Made by a program: the position numbers and the translations under genes. The notes under the pieces are model-generated. The model saw only the letters and a program-made list of their open reading frames with translations. It was not told the DNA's origin and ran no database searches. DNA of 64,000 nt from Streptomyces griseoloalbus (GTDB lineage: Bacteria > Actinomycetota > Actinomycetes > Streptomycetales > Streptomycetaceae). The DNA lies in assembly GCA_014650015.1 (NCBI GenBank), contig BMUD01000021.1, positions 1-64,000 on the forward strand, read 5' to 3'. Shown one piece after another: positions 38,082-46,779 of this stretch (the stretch's first letter is position 1; every line of letters begins with the position of its first letter).

Positions 38082-38222
38082 TCAGCTCTTCGAGGACTTC
38101 GGTGCCGTGCCCAGGCCCCTGGGGCCGATGACGACCCGATAGCCGGTAATGATGCCTGCTCCCTTCAGGCGCCCGACGCGCCGCAAGCACGTCGGCGGTG
38201 TCAGGCCACGCGTCGGCCTCAT
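38082..38222 (-). pseudogene. Lrp/AsnC-family regulator fragment
   Basis: 46 codons containing LTPPTCLRRVGRLKGAG then IITGYRVVIGP, the recognition helix and start of the linker of an Lrp/AsnC regulator. The first HTH helix and the whole ligand domain are missing. The ATG overlaps the stop of the MFS gene. It is a remnant rather than a working gene. Confidence 0.55.
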
Positions 38223-39547
38223 CTGCGGTGCTTGCCACGGCGCGGCCGCGAGCGGGTGCCGAGGGTGAAGGCGCAGAGAAGACCGAGGCTTTGCAGGACA
38301 GCGCAGACGGTGATCAGTGTGCGAATGTCTGTCGGGTCGACGATGGCCATGAGGCCTCCGGCGAGAGGGTAGGGCAGGAGCAGGAGCAGCACGGTTACTG
38401 ACAGTGTGCTGCCGAACACCTCGGCGGGGATGAGGTGGGATCGCAGAGTGCGCAGTACGACGGCCAGCACGCTGTCGCCGGCCATGAAGACGGCGATCAG
38501 TGTCAGGTAAGCCGGGTAGGAGTCGGCGTACGCGATGAGGAAGCACGGCACGCCGGTCACGAGAGCGGCGCAGCGGCCCACCCTCGTCAGTCCCCACCGG
38601 TCGATCGTGACGCGGCAGGTGGCGACTGCCAGCAGCGAGGCGGCGGCCGCACAGGACCACACCATGCCGACCGAGGCACTGGACTGGCCGAGTTGTTTCA
38701 CCACGATCACCGGGGTCGCCACTTCCAGAAGGGCGAGGGCCAGGTTGGACAGCGCCAGTCCGGCCACCAGCCATGCCAGCGCCGGCAGTGCGCGCAGGGT
38801 GGACCAGCCGGTGCGCCATCCGCGTGCCGCGGTCGTGGTTGCGTCCGGCGCTCGCCGGGGCGCCGGACGCATGCGCGGGGCGATGGCGGCCGACAGCATC
38901 GACAAGCCGCCGATCGCTGCGAGCATGCCGCTGGGACCGTGCCATTGCAGAAGGAGGCCACCAGCCGCGGGGCCGACCAGAGCGGCTGTCTGGTCGATGC
39001 CCAGGAGCACCGACTGGACGCGGTGTGCCCCGTCGCCCGCGTCCCGGCTGGCGACCGCGCCGACACTCTCGGCCGCGATGTAGCTGAACTGGGTCAGACA
39101 CCCCGCGCACGTCGCCAGGAGCATCACCAGACCCAGGGCAGCATGCCCATCAGTCACCGCCAGGGCGGGCGTCGCAAGGCCGGTGATGAGTGCCCGGGTC
39201 GCGGCGGCCAGCCGGAAGACTCGCGCGGGCCCGTAACGGTCGACGGCCATGCCGGCCAGAGTGAACGTGCACAGCCGCGGCGCCCACGCCAGCACGAAGG
39301 CGATTCCGGTCAGAGCGGACGAGTTCGTCGTGCCCAACACCAGCAACGGGATGCCGTAGGTGGCCATCGAGGACGCGACGGCATCCGTGAGACGAGGCAG
39401 ATAAATACCCCGGACCCGACCGTAGGCGACGGGGCGGGAATGCCGGGGCGCAGCGGACCGGGCTCTCGTGGATATCAAGGAACGTGCTTCTTCTGTGGAC
39501 CGTGGCGCCAGTCGAGGACTGGCCTGGACAGGAAGGGTACGAGCCAT
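38219..39547 (-). CDS. MFS efflux-type transporter
   Basis: A 442-residue major facilitator with about 12 membrane segments. The first 45 residues are polar and basic, then YLPRLTDAVASSMATYGIPL begins TM1; MAVDRYGPARVFR is the motif A loop. It resembles EntS/MefA-type exporters more than sugar porters. The substrate is unknown. The true start may be internal, since no good ribosome site precedes 39547. Confidence 0.83.
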   Translation of the reverse strand: MARTLPVQASPRLAPRSTEEARSLISTRARSAAPRHSRPVAYGRVRGIYLPRLTDAVASSMATYGIPLLVLGTTNSSALTGIAFVLAWAPRLCTFTLAGMAVDRYGPARVFRLAAATRALITGLATPALAVTDGHAALGLVMLLATCAGCLTQFSYIAAESVGAVASRDAGDGAHRVQSVLLGIDQTAALVGPAAGGLLLQWHGPSGMLAAIGGLSMLSAAIAPRMRPAPRRAPDATTTAARGWRTGWSTLRALPALAWLVAGLALSNLALALLEVATPVIVVKQLGQSSASVGMVWSCAAAASLLAVATCRVTIDRWGLTRVGRCAALVTGVPCFLIAYADSYPAYLTLIAVFMAGDSVLAVVLRTLRSHLIPAEVFGSTLSVTVLLLLLPYPLAGGLMAIVDPTDIRTLITVCAVLQSLGLLCAFTLGTRSRPRRGKHRR

Positions 39548-40288
39548 GGCGAAGTGAGTCGTCTGGCGAACCCCTTTCTGTGCGGGGCGGGACGGGCCGC
39601 CTACCGGACCGCGGTCACCGGGGCGGGCCCGCTCCCGGCAGGTCAGAAACGGGCGCCCGACGCCTCCGGTCCGCGTCGGGGGCCCAGGGCTGCGGCATAA
39701 CGCCGGTGATCAACCGGCACACTTCACAGCGTGATCAACTGGCCAAACGTCACACCGGGTAAGTCCCGGCCGGCGCCTGGCCGTTATCTGGCGGGCAGTA
39801 TCCCGGTGAGGCGTCGGGGCGATCGTTCCGCCAGGCGACGGGGCAGGATCACCCCGCGCGGCCCGCTACCGATCGGTACGGCCGCCCTCGGCGCATATCG
39901 ACTTCGGCCACGTACTGGTTGTCTGCTTATGAGCCGGTGGGCGGGCGTTGACGCCTCATCCGGGGAAGGGCGGAACCGTCTTTCCTCAGCAAGAGCGCCC
40001 CGGCAGGCCCCTGCCTTCGCGGCAGCGGACCAAGCTGCTGGCCTCCTGTGCCTTGAGTCCGGCCCCTGCACACGATCGTCCCTCACCCGGTCATGTCGGT
40101 GGACGGCCCGGGACGGTGTGAGAACTGCTGACCGAGTGAAGTCGGACAGCAACAGGTGTGCCGTGGAGGGAGCCGGTGTCCTGAACGGACACTCCGCGCA
40201 CTCCTGCACCACTGCGACCTGGATCGATTGTCAGTGCCTGCCCCCAGCATGGTCCTCACGTGGACGTAATGACTCGGGGGAGGGTCAC
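39548..40288. other. Intergenic, nothing recognised
   Basis: 741 bp with no supported gene. Frames extending into it from the next gene lose coding character upstream of 40289. Confidence 0.5.
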
Positions 40289-40657
40289 ATGCCGTTCGTA
40301 CGGCCGTATGTGCGTTCTGACGGGACACCAGTACGTGGACACTCTCGGTGGGCGCCGGGTGCCCGGCGACAGCTCACCATCTTCGCGCTGGTCGCCGTGG
40401 CTGCCGTGGGCCTCGGTAACAGCAACACCCAAGCGGGCGAAACCAGCGCCCCCCGCCCGAAGCCGGGGGAAGGACCGGCGGCGACCCATCCGATCCGTCT
40501 CGACCGGAGCGCCGATCGTGCGGCACCGCGCATGACCGTGCCGCGGCCCACGGTGTCGTACCCCATCGAGTTCGCCACCCCCCAGAGGAAACCGACACCG
40601 CCCACACCGACAGTCTCGTACCCGATCGACCTCTCCACCCCGGACGGTGAGCGATGA
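40289..40657 (+). CDS. Small membrane-anchored protein with repeated SYPI motif
   Basis: A 122-residue protein. A basic N-terminus is followed by one hydrophobic segment (QLTIFALVAVAAVGLGN, about 29-45) and a Pro-rich tail. The tail ends in two near-copies of one unit: RPTVSYPIEFATP and TPTVSYPIDLSTP, separated by about 20 residues. GGGGGAGGG precedes the ATG. Its stop overlaps the start of the Mrr-like nuclease gene (ATGA), so the two are coupled. I do not know the family; it could be an anchor or partner of the nuclease. Confidence 0.65.
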   Translation: MPFVRPYVRSDGTPVRGHSRWAPGARRQLTIFALVAVAAVGLGNSNTQAGETSAPRPKPGEGPAATHPIRLDRSADRAAPRMTVPRPTVSYPIEFATPQRKPTPPTPTVSYPIDLSTPDGER

Positions 40658-41364
40658 GCCGACGCCCGCCCCAGCGCCGCAACCCGGCCCGACGGCCCCG
40701 GCGAAGCCGCCGACGGCGGCAGGACCCCACGCAGCCGTTGGTCATGGGCGGCGTCGCTGCGGTCGCGGCCATCAGCTTGGCCGTCACGGTCGTCAACTGG
40801 CTGATCGCCCACTGGTGGGTCCTTGCCGTCGCTGCCCTCGTCCTCCTGCTGGGCGGTCTGGGGTGGTGGCAGCAACGCACCCGGCGCGCGCGGTGGCAGC
40901 AGGCCCAGGCGCGTGCACTGCGGTACGGGCTGGCGCAGCTGGACGCGCTGACGCACCGCCAGTTCGAGTACGCGGTACGGGACCTGATGTACCGCGACGG
41001 ATGCGCCGACGCGGTCCAGGTCGGAGGCCAGGGCGACCTCGGCGCGGATGTGAAGGCCACCGATCCCTACGGTCGGCGCTGGGTCATCCAGTGCAAGCAC
41101 CGCAGGAACGGCAGCCAGGGCGCGGCCGTCGGCACGCCCGAGCTGCAGGTCCTCAACGGCACCGGCCGCCCCGTCCATAAGGCGGACATCGTCGTCATGG
41201 TGACCAACGGCCGCATCACCCGACCCGGCCGCGTCTTCGCCCAGCAGCAGCGCCTCCATCTCGTCGACCGTCAGGTCCTCGCGCAATGGGCAACCGGCTC
41301 ACGCCCCTTGTGGGAGTTGCTGCGTGTGGCACCCCCGCTGAGGCGACCGACACCACGCTCGTAG
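40654..41364 (+). CDS. Membrane-anchored Mrr-type restriction endonuclease-like protein
   Basis: A 236-residue protein. After a very basic N-terminus come two membrane helices (about 29-75) and then a PD-(D/E)XK Mrr-cat fold: LTHRQFEYAVRDLMYRDG, GDLGADVKA and WVIQCKH carry the catalytic D...QxK pattern near 129-150. Mrr-type proteins cleave modified DNA; membrane-anchored versions are widespread in actinobacteria and sometimes found near mobile elements. It is translationally coupled to the SYPI-repeat protein. Confidence 0.85.
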   Translation: MSRRPPQRRNPARRPRRSRRRRQDPTQPLVMGGVAAVAAISLAVTVVNWLIAHWWVLAVAALVLLLGGLGWWQQRTRRARWQQAQARALRYGLAQLDALTHRQFEYAVRDLMYRDGCADAVQVGGQGDLGADVKATDPYGRRWVIQCKHRRNGSQGAAVGTPELQVLNGTGRPVHKADIVVMVTNGRITRPGRVFAQQQRLHLVDRQVLAQWATGSRPLWELLRVAPPLRRPTPRS

Positions 41365-41664
41365 AAACCTCACCAGCCGGCCCTCGAACCTTCGGATGGC
41401 AGCTCGAGAACCGGCGAACCGGCGTTGACGTCCGACACGTTGCCCAGGACATGAAGGCGTCGGCATGGTCATCCAGGCCGATGTCGCTCCCCGCACGCCG
41501 AGGACGGCAGCCCGGAAGTCCGCCGACGCATGGACAACGCCGCCTACACCCCGTGCGTGTCGACCGGCCCCCGCGACATCGAAGCCGCCCTCATCGCCCA
41601 GATGCCGCAGCTCGCCCCCGGACACGCGCCGTGGTCGGCACCCGGCGGCAGTGGCCCGGCTCGG

Positions 41665-43011
41665 TCATGACCGCGTGAAGATCCACTCGTGGTTGTTCTG
41701 GCCCTCCGGGGCACAGGGCCAGACAATCAGGTCGCGCGTTGCGTCGTCGGGGCCGTAGGAGTCCAGGCACTGGTTGTTGCTGGCGGCGTTACGTATCCAG
41801 AACTTCCCGTCGGACTGCTTGTCCAGCCACCACAGCTGGTTGTCGTTCGTGGTGCCGTCGCAGGGGAACTCCGTGACCTTGGTGGCTCCACCGACCCCTT
41901 GGTAGCCGGGCAGGTCCAGGCACATGCTGTCCATGACGTTGCGTATCTGGAAGAGCGGTGCCCCGCCGGGTCCGGCCTTGTCGTAACGCCTCTCGACGTT
42001 CCACAACTGGTTGTCGTCCGTGTTGCTGTTGCACGTGGCATGCGTCACCGGCCCGTCGGGTCGGCCGCTGCTGAAGCCCGGGACATCCACGCAGGTGTGG
42101 TTGGTGTTGTTCTTGATCAGCACTCTGGTCAGAACGGCCGGCAGACTGCTCGGCGCCTTCTTCACGACGGCCTTCTTCTTCTGGCTCGGCGAGGCGCTGG
42201 GCTCCGCTGTGGGCGCGACGGGCTTCTCAGCGGTCGGCGGCGCGGACACCTTCCTGTCCGTTTCTCCCTTCTTCGTTTCCTTCTTCTCCGGCTCTGTCTT
42301 CGTGGGGGAGGGCGACTGGGTGTCGAAGACGCCGGCCGGACCGTTGGCCACGCCCAGGACAGTGTCAGCGGAGGCGGTATCGACGGCCTTCTTGTCCTCG
42401 TCCTCGTCGGTCGCCGTGATCAGCAGCGGCACGGCGACCAGGAGGGCACCCGCTACGGCGGCAGCGGCGAGCACGGGCTTGCGGGGGCGGCCGACTCCGC
42501 TCCGGCTGGAGCCGGTCGCGCCATCACCGTCCACGGCGGCCGCAATGGCTGTGGGCTGCCCCGTGGTTGCCGCGGCGGACAACCCCTGCGCGCCATTCGT
42601 TTCGTCGGTGCCCGTGCCGTGGGTCCTGCCGGCGGTGCCCTTCTCTTCCCGGCCGACGTTCACGTCACCGCTCGTGGCCTGGGCGGCCGTCGACTCGGCG
42701 GTGCCGGTGGCCCGAGCCTTCTCGCCGGTGGAAGTCTCCCCGGTGTCACCCGCAGCACTCGTCCGACCCGTGGCCCCGGTACCGGCGTTCCGTCCGCCCG
42801 TGGAACTGGCAGGCCCGGTCCCCGCATCAGTGTCGGCACCGGCCTCCGGTTCGGCCGCGGCAGCACTTCCCGTGCCGGTGCCCTCCGGGGCGGAGGCAGT
42901 GGGGGGCTTCCCGGCGCCGGTGAGGGCGGCCGTGATGGCCTCGGCGTCGGGCGTTGCGGCCGCCGCCTTGGGGGCGGGGGGCTCGTTCGACGCCTGCTGC
43001 TGTTCGGACAT
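41665..43011 (-). CDS. Transmembrane RICIN-lectin domain protein
   Basis: A 448-residue protein in three parts: an N-terminal low-complexity Ala/Gly/Thr-rich cytoplasmic region (1-175), one membrane helix (about 180-200, VLAAAAVAGALLVAVPLLI), and a Lys/Pro/Ser-rich linker to about 295. It ends in a ricin B-type beta-trefoil (300-448) with repeats containing CVDVPG, NQLW, CLDLPG, NQLWWLD, CLDSYG and HEWIF. The trefoil should lie outside the cell and bind glycan or wall polymers. It stands alone; 43012-43325 holds its promoter region and no gene. Confidence 0.85.
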   Translation of the reverse strand: MSEQQQASNEPPAPKAAAATPDAEAITAALTGAGKPPTASAPEGTGTGSAAAAEPEAGADTDAGTGPASSTGGRNAGTGATGRTSAAGDTGETSTGEKARATGTAESTAAQATSGDVNVGREEKGTAGRTHGTGTDETNGAQGLSAAATTGQPTAIAAAVDGDGATGSSRSGVGRPRKPVLAAAAVAGALLVAVPLLITATDEDEDKKAVDTASADTVLGVANGPAGVFDTQSPSPTKTEPEKKETKKGETDRKVSAPPTAEKPVAPTAEPSASPSQKKKAVVKKAPSSLPAVLTRVLIKNNTNHTCVDVPGFSSGRPDGPVTHATCNSNTDDNQLWNVERRYDKAGPGGAPLFQIRNVMDSMCLDLPGYQGVGGATKVTEFPCDGTTNDNQLWWLDKQSDGKFWIRNAASNNQCLDSYGPDDATRDLIVWPCAPEGQNNHEWIFTRS

Positions 43012-43325
43012 GTACTTCCATACCTTTCTTCTCAGGCTTGACCTGGAAGTCCGCGTAGATCGTCAGGCAGCCGCCGTACGCCGGCGGCTCCGTGAGGTGT
43101 TCGTGTCGGTCACGTACCCGTGGAAGCGTATGAGAGGGAGAAGACGCCCTTCTTGGTCATACCGGCGACTGTGCGACGCGCTGACCGGAACGGCGCTTCC
43201 CACGCGGGGGCGGGGCGTGACCGGCCGAGGTGGAGCGGGTTCAACGGCTGGGGCCAGAGTAGTTGATGGGGCGTCGGGCGCTGTCGGGCGCGCCATCTTT
43301 TCGGGATGCGGCGGACCGTTACCCG

Positions 43326-43625
43326 TCACCAGGGCACCTCGCCCTCGTCGTCGAAGAAGCGGCCCGTCGGTCCGTCGTTTGGCACCGTGGCCAGCCGGAT
43401 CGCGGAGGCCGCGTCCTGCCGGGGGGTGCGCACCCTCGGAAGCCGTTGAGGTCGGTCGCTGTGAAGCCGGGGCAGACGGCGTTGATCAGGACGTTCGTGT
43501 CGGCCAGTTCCTTGGCGTACTGCACGGTGACGGCGTTGAGGAACGTCTTCGACGGAGCGTAGGCGACGGAGATCGGGCCCGTTTCCGCGCTGGACGGCGG
43601 CGGCCCGGCTGTTCGTCTCGCTCAT
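43326..43625 (-). pseudogene. Short-chain dehydrogenase, internally deleted and frameshifted
   Basis: The piece starts MSETN, then jumps to the C-terminal third of an SDR in another frame. That part reads ISVAYAPSKTFLNAV with the YxxxK site, then INAVCPGFTATDLNGFRG. It finally returns to the first frame as TPRQDAASAIRLATVPNDG and ends EGEVPW. Rossmann and NNAG regions are missing. It is divergent from a truncated LysR gene, the usual partner arrangement. Confidence 0.8.
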
Positions 43626-43729
43626 GCCGTCGATGTTTCTCCCGCGCCGGGCAGGGCGTCCAAGACCGATCGGGTGGACGGCGATACCGCCCGGGTATCG
43701 CTCCTGGCCGACCCGGTTAGGCTGGCCGC

Positions 43730-44365
43730 GTGGAGACACGTGAGCTGCGGTACTTCGTCGCGGTCGCCGAAGAGCTGCACTTCGGCCGGGCCGCACAGCG
43801 GCTCGGGATCGCCCAGCCCCCGTTGTCGCGGGCGATCGGCGGGCTCGAGAGGCGCCTGGGCGCCACCCTGTTGGAGCGCGGCAGCCGGGGCGTCGCCCTG
43901 ACCGGGGCCGGGGCGGTACTGCTGCGGGAGGCGCGGGCAGCGCTGGACGCCGTCGAGGCCGCCGAACGGCGCACCCGCCGGGCCGCGCTCGCCGAGACCG
44001 GCCGTCCCGCCGTGGTCCTGGCCGCGAAGGCGGGCGCCTCCGGAGAGCTGCTGGCGAAACTCCTCGACGCCTACGCCGCCGAGCCCGGCGCCGTCGCGGT
44101 GGACGTCGTGCTGTGCGGGCCGGGCGAACAGGCACGGGTGCTGCGCGACGGCCGGGCCGACGTGGCGCTGCTGCACCGGCCGTTCGACGACACGGCCGGC
44201 TTCGACACCGAAGACCTGCACACCGAGAGGCCTGGAGACGACTGGCGTCCCCGCAGGCGCAGCAGAGACCGGCGGCTTCCCGCCAGTGCTCTCGCACGGG
44301 TGGCAGCTGGAACCCGCTTGCGCATGCGCCCGGCGAGTCGATGGTTGCCCGCGGACGCCACCTGA
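43730..44365 (+). pseudogene. LysR-family regulator, 3' truncated
   Basis: The first 165 residues are a normal LysR regulator: RELRYFVAVAEELHFGRAA, GIAQPPLSRAIGGLERRLG, then the start of the effector domain to GFDTEDLHTE (about nt 44225). Beyond that the frame reads Arg-rich sequence unlike the family, and half of the effector domain is absent. It was probably the regulator of the adjacent broken SDR. Confidence 0.8.
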
Positions 44366-44480
44366 CGGAGCCGGGACCTGCTCGCACCGATCCGGTCCGC
44401 TGTACCCAGGCAGGACAGGCACATCAGGTGATGTCGTGGAAACTCGGGGAAAAAGTTCCGGCAGCCGACGGGAGGTTGCT

Positions 44481-45677
44481 GTGGAATGTGGAGATCTGGA
44501 ACTGGGCCAGTTGCTGACCGCCGCGGAGGCGGCGCCGCCCGGTGAGTCCGTTGACGTGGTAGCGCACGACCTGCGGAAGCGATTCGGTGCGGAGCATGTG
44601 TCCTTCCTGTTTGTCGACCTCATCGGCCGGCGACTGGTACGGCTCGCCGCGGCAGGCGGTGAGGCCGCGGACCATGCCGAGCCGATCGACCTGCGCAACA
44701 GCGTCTACGACGGCGTTCTGCGGAGCCAGCTCCAGCATGTGGAACCGGACGGCGAGGGCGGACGGCGCGTCATCACGCCGGTCACCAACCGCGGCGACTG
44801 CATCGGTGTCCTGGAGGCGACCCTGCAGTCCGTCGACGACACGGTGCTCCGACAGCTCCGCGATGTGGCACGCGCGCTGGCCTACATCATCGTCACGGAC
44901 AGCCGCTTCACCGATCTGTACCACGTGGGCCGGCGCACCACCGAGACCAGCCTGGCCGCGGAGATCCAACACCAACTGCTTCCCTCGGCGCCCTGTTGTG
45001 AGGCGCCCCAGTTCAGCCTCGCCGCGGGGCTGGTCCCGGCCGACGACATCGGCGGCGACACCTACGACTACACCCTTGACCGCGACACCCTGCACCTGTC
45101 CATCACCGACGCCATGGGCCACGACACGAACTCCGCTCTGCTGGCCACCTTGTTGGTCGGCGCACTGCGGCGGGCACGCCGCAGTGGCTGTGACGCGCTC
45201 AAACAAGCCCACCACGCACACCAGGCACTGCTGAGCCACAGCCGCGGCCTGGCCACCGGACAGTTGCTGTGCGTCGACCTCGACACAGGCCGCTGCGAAC
45301 TGGTCAACGCCGGTCATCCTTGGCCACTGCGGCTGCGCGACGGCACCGTCGAAGAGGTCAGACTCGCAGTCAACCTGCCGTTCGGCGTGGCGTCACCCAC
45401 CTCCTACCGCCTACAGGAACTACAACTGCTTCCCGGAGACCGCCTGATCCTGCTCACGGACGGAATGCAGGAGCGCGGTGCCTCAGCCGTCGACCTGGCC
45501 TCGGTCGTTCGCGACACTCGCGCGCTGCATCCGAGAGAAGCGGTCCGAAGCCTGACCGCCGCGGTGCTTGATGCCTGCCACGGCAACCTCAAGGACGATG
45601 CCACAGTCCTGATACTGGACTGGTACGGCAATCCTCGTCGATCATCAGACGAATCCAGACCGGGGCCGCGGCGATGA
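44481..45677 (+). CDS. PP2C/SpoIIE-type serine phosphatase with GAF-like domain
   Basis: A 398-residue protein with an N-terminal GAF-like sensor (about 10-170, VSFLFVDLIGRRLVRL) and a C-terminal PP2C SpoIIE domain (185-390). The latter shows AAEIQHQLLP, the metal-binding GGDTYDY, DAMGHDTNSALLA, LVNAGHPWPL, LILLTDGMQERG and KDDATVLIL. It should dephosphorylate an anti-anti-sigma partner; no such gene is adjacent. The GTG at 44481 has GGGAGG upstream, and longer frames run into the LysR remnant. Confidence 0.88.
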   Translation: MECGDLELGQLLTAAEAAPPGESVDVVAHDLRKRFGAEHVSFLFVDLIGRRLVRLAAAGGEAADHAEPIDLRNSVYDGVLRSQLQHVEPDGEGGRRVITPVTNRGDCIGVLEATLQSVDDTVLRQLRDVARALAYIIVTDSRFTDLYHVGRRTTETSLAAEIQHQLLPSAPCCEAPQFSLAAGLVPADDIGGDTYDYTLDRDTLHLSITDAMGHDTNSALLATLLVGALRRARRSGCDALKQAHHAHQALLSHSRGLATGQLLCVDLDTGRCELVNAGHPWPLRLRDGTVEEVRLAVNLPFGVASPTSYRLQELQLLPGDRLILLTDGMQERGASAVDLASVVRDTRALHPREAVRSLTAAVLDACHGNLKDDATVLILDWYGNPRRSSDESRPGPRR

Positions 45678-45973
45678 GCCGCAGCGGCCCACTCCTGCAA
45701 ACGCCTGGGCGGAGTGGGGCGGCCGGTCCCGTACACCGCCGACTTCTCCTGGACCGCCCGCTGGCGGATCATCGACACCGATGGCCGGTCGCCCCGGGAT
45801 ACGACCCGGTACGAGCGGCCCGGGTCGCCGGCCGCGTCGTGCAGAACACGTCTGTTCACGGGGCTATGGCCATCCGATGGGCCGCGCCAGGAGTCACGGA
45901 CGGCCGCTCCGCGGAGCCGGCAGAGGCCGCCGCCGGACACGAGGCCGGGGCGTGGGAGGGCCGTGGGGTGTGC

Positions 45974-46570
45974 TCAGCGCGTGCAATGCCAGTCGGAGGC
46001 CGACGGCATGTGCGACGTCATCGAACGTGCCCGCTGCCACATGCCCTGCGTCTGCCCGGCGTGACGCTGCTGTTCACCATGAAGGGCGCTGAGTACCACG
46101 AGGCAGCCGGTCAGCGCCGGTACCGCCCACTGCGCGTAGACGAGGTGGCGCTGGGCCTTTTCGGTGTCGATGGGATGCTTGGCCGCCTTCTCGGCGTCCT
46201 CGGGATCGTCCGAGGAGGCCAGCTCGACCTTCTTGCCGAGGACGCGGGAGTAGGCGGTGACGGCCAGGGCCGCGCCGGTGACGACGGCCTTGGCGAGCGT
46301 GGCGGCGGCCGCGCCCTGCTGGGTGGCGACGCGGGGAGCGTCCGCGGCCAGCATGCCGCCGCTGCCGAACAGGTGGATGCCGATGGCCGCGGCGTTGACC
46401 GGCGTCCACTTCGCCCAGCCGGACGAAGAGATCCGGGCGGTGGCCGTCCGGGTTGCCCCCTCGGACTCGGCCGCGCCGTTGAGGCCGACGGCACCCATCA
46501 GTGACCCGCCGAACCACGCTGCCAGCCCCACGTCGTGCAGGCTGCGCATCAGGGTGTTGCGTTCGGACAT
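45974..46570 (-). CDS. Conserved actinobacterial membrane protein
   Basis: A 198-residue protein opening MSERNTLMRSLHDVGLAAWFGGSLMGAVG (one hydrophobic stretch). It has further membrane stretches near 55-75, 88-108 and 145-163, and a basic tail. AAWFGG and the spacing resemble a family common in Streptomyces whose role is unknown. GGAG precedes the ATG. Confidence 0.7.
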   Translation of the reverse strand: MSERNTLMRSLHDVGLAAWFGGSLMGAVGLNGAAESEGATRTATARISSSGWAKWTPVNAAAIGIHLFGSGGMLAADAPRVATQQGAAAATLAKAVVTGAALAVTAYSRVLGKKVELASSDDPEDAEKAAKHPIDTEKAQRHLVYAQWAVPALTGCLVVLSALHGEQQRHAGQTQGMWQRARSMTSHMPSASDWHCTR

Positions 46571-46779
46571 CGAGGACTCCTTAGCAGGGGGTGAGGGCTG
46601 TGTTCACTCTCGCCCTCGGGAAGGGCCCGGCGCCATCACGCTTGGCCCGAACGGGTTGCTCCCCGGCGGAGACCACGGGTGGAGAGCCGGCCTGAACGAC
46701 GCCGCCCCGGACGACACACGAGGCCCCTGGAGGACGCTCGTACGGGACCTTCCGACCGAGCGGGCGGTGATGAGCGTCA

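Noticed and set aside
39731-40288. Upstream extension of the SYPI-repeat protein
   Set aside because: A good ribosome site and a change in composition place the start at 40289.
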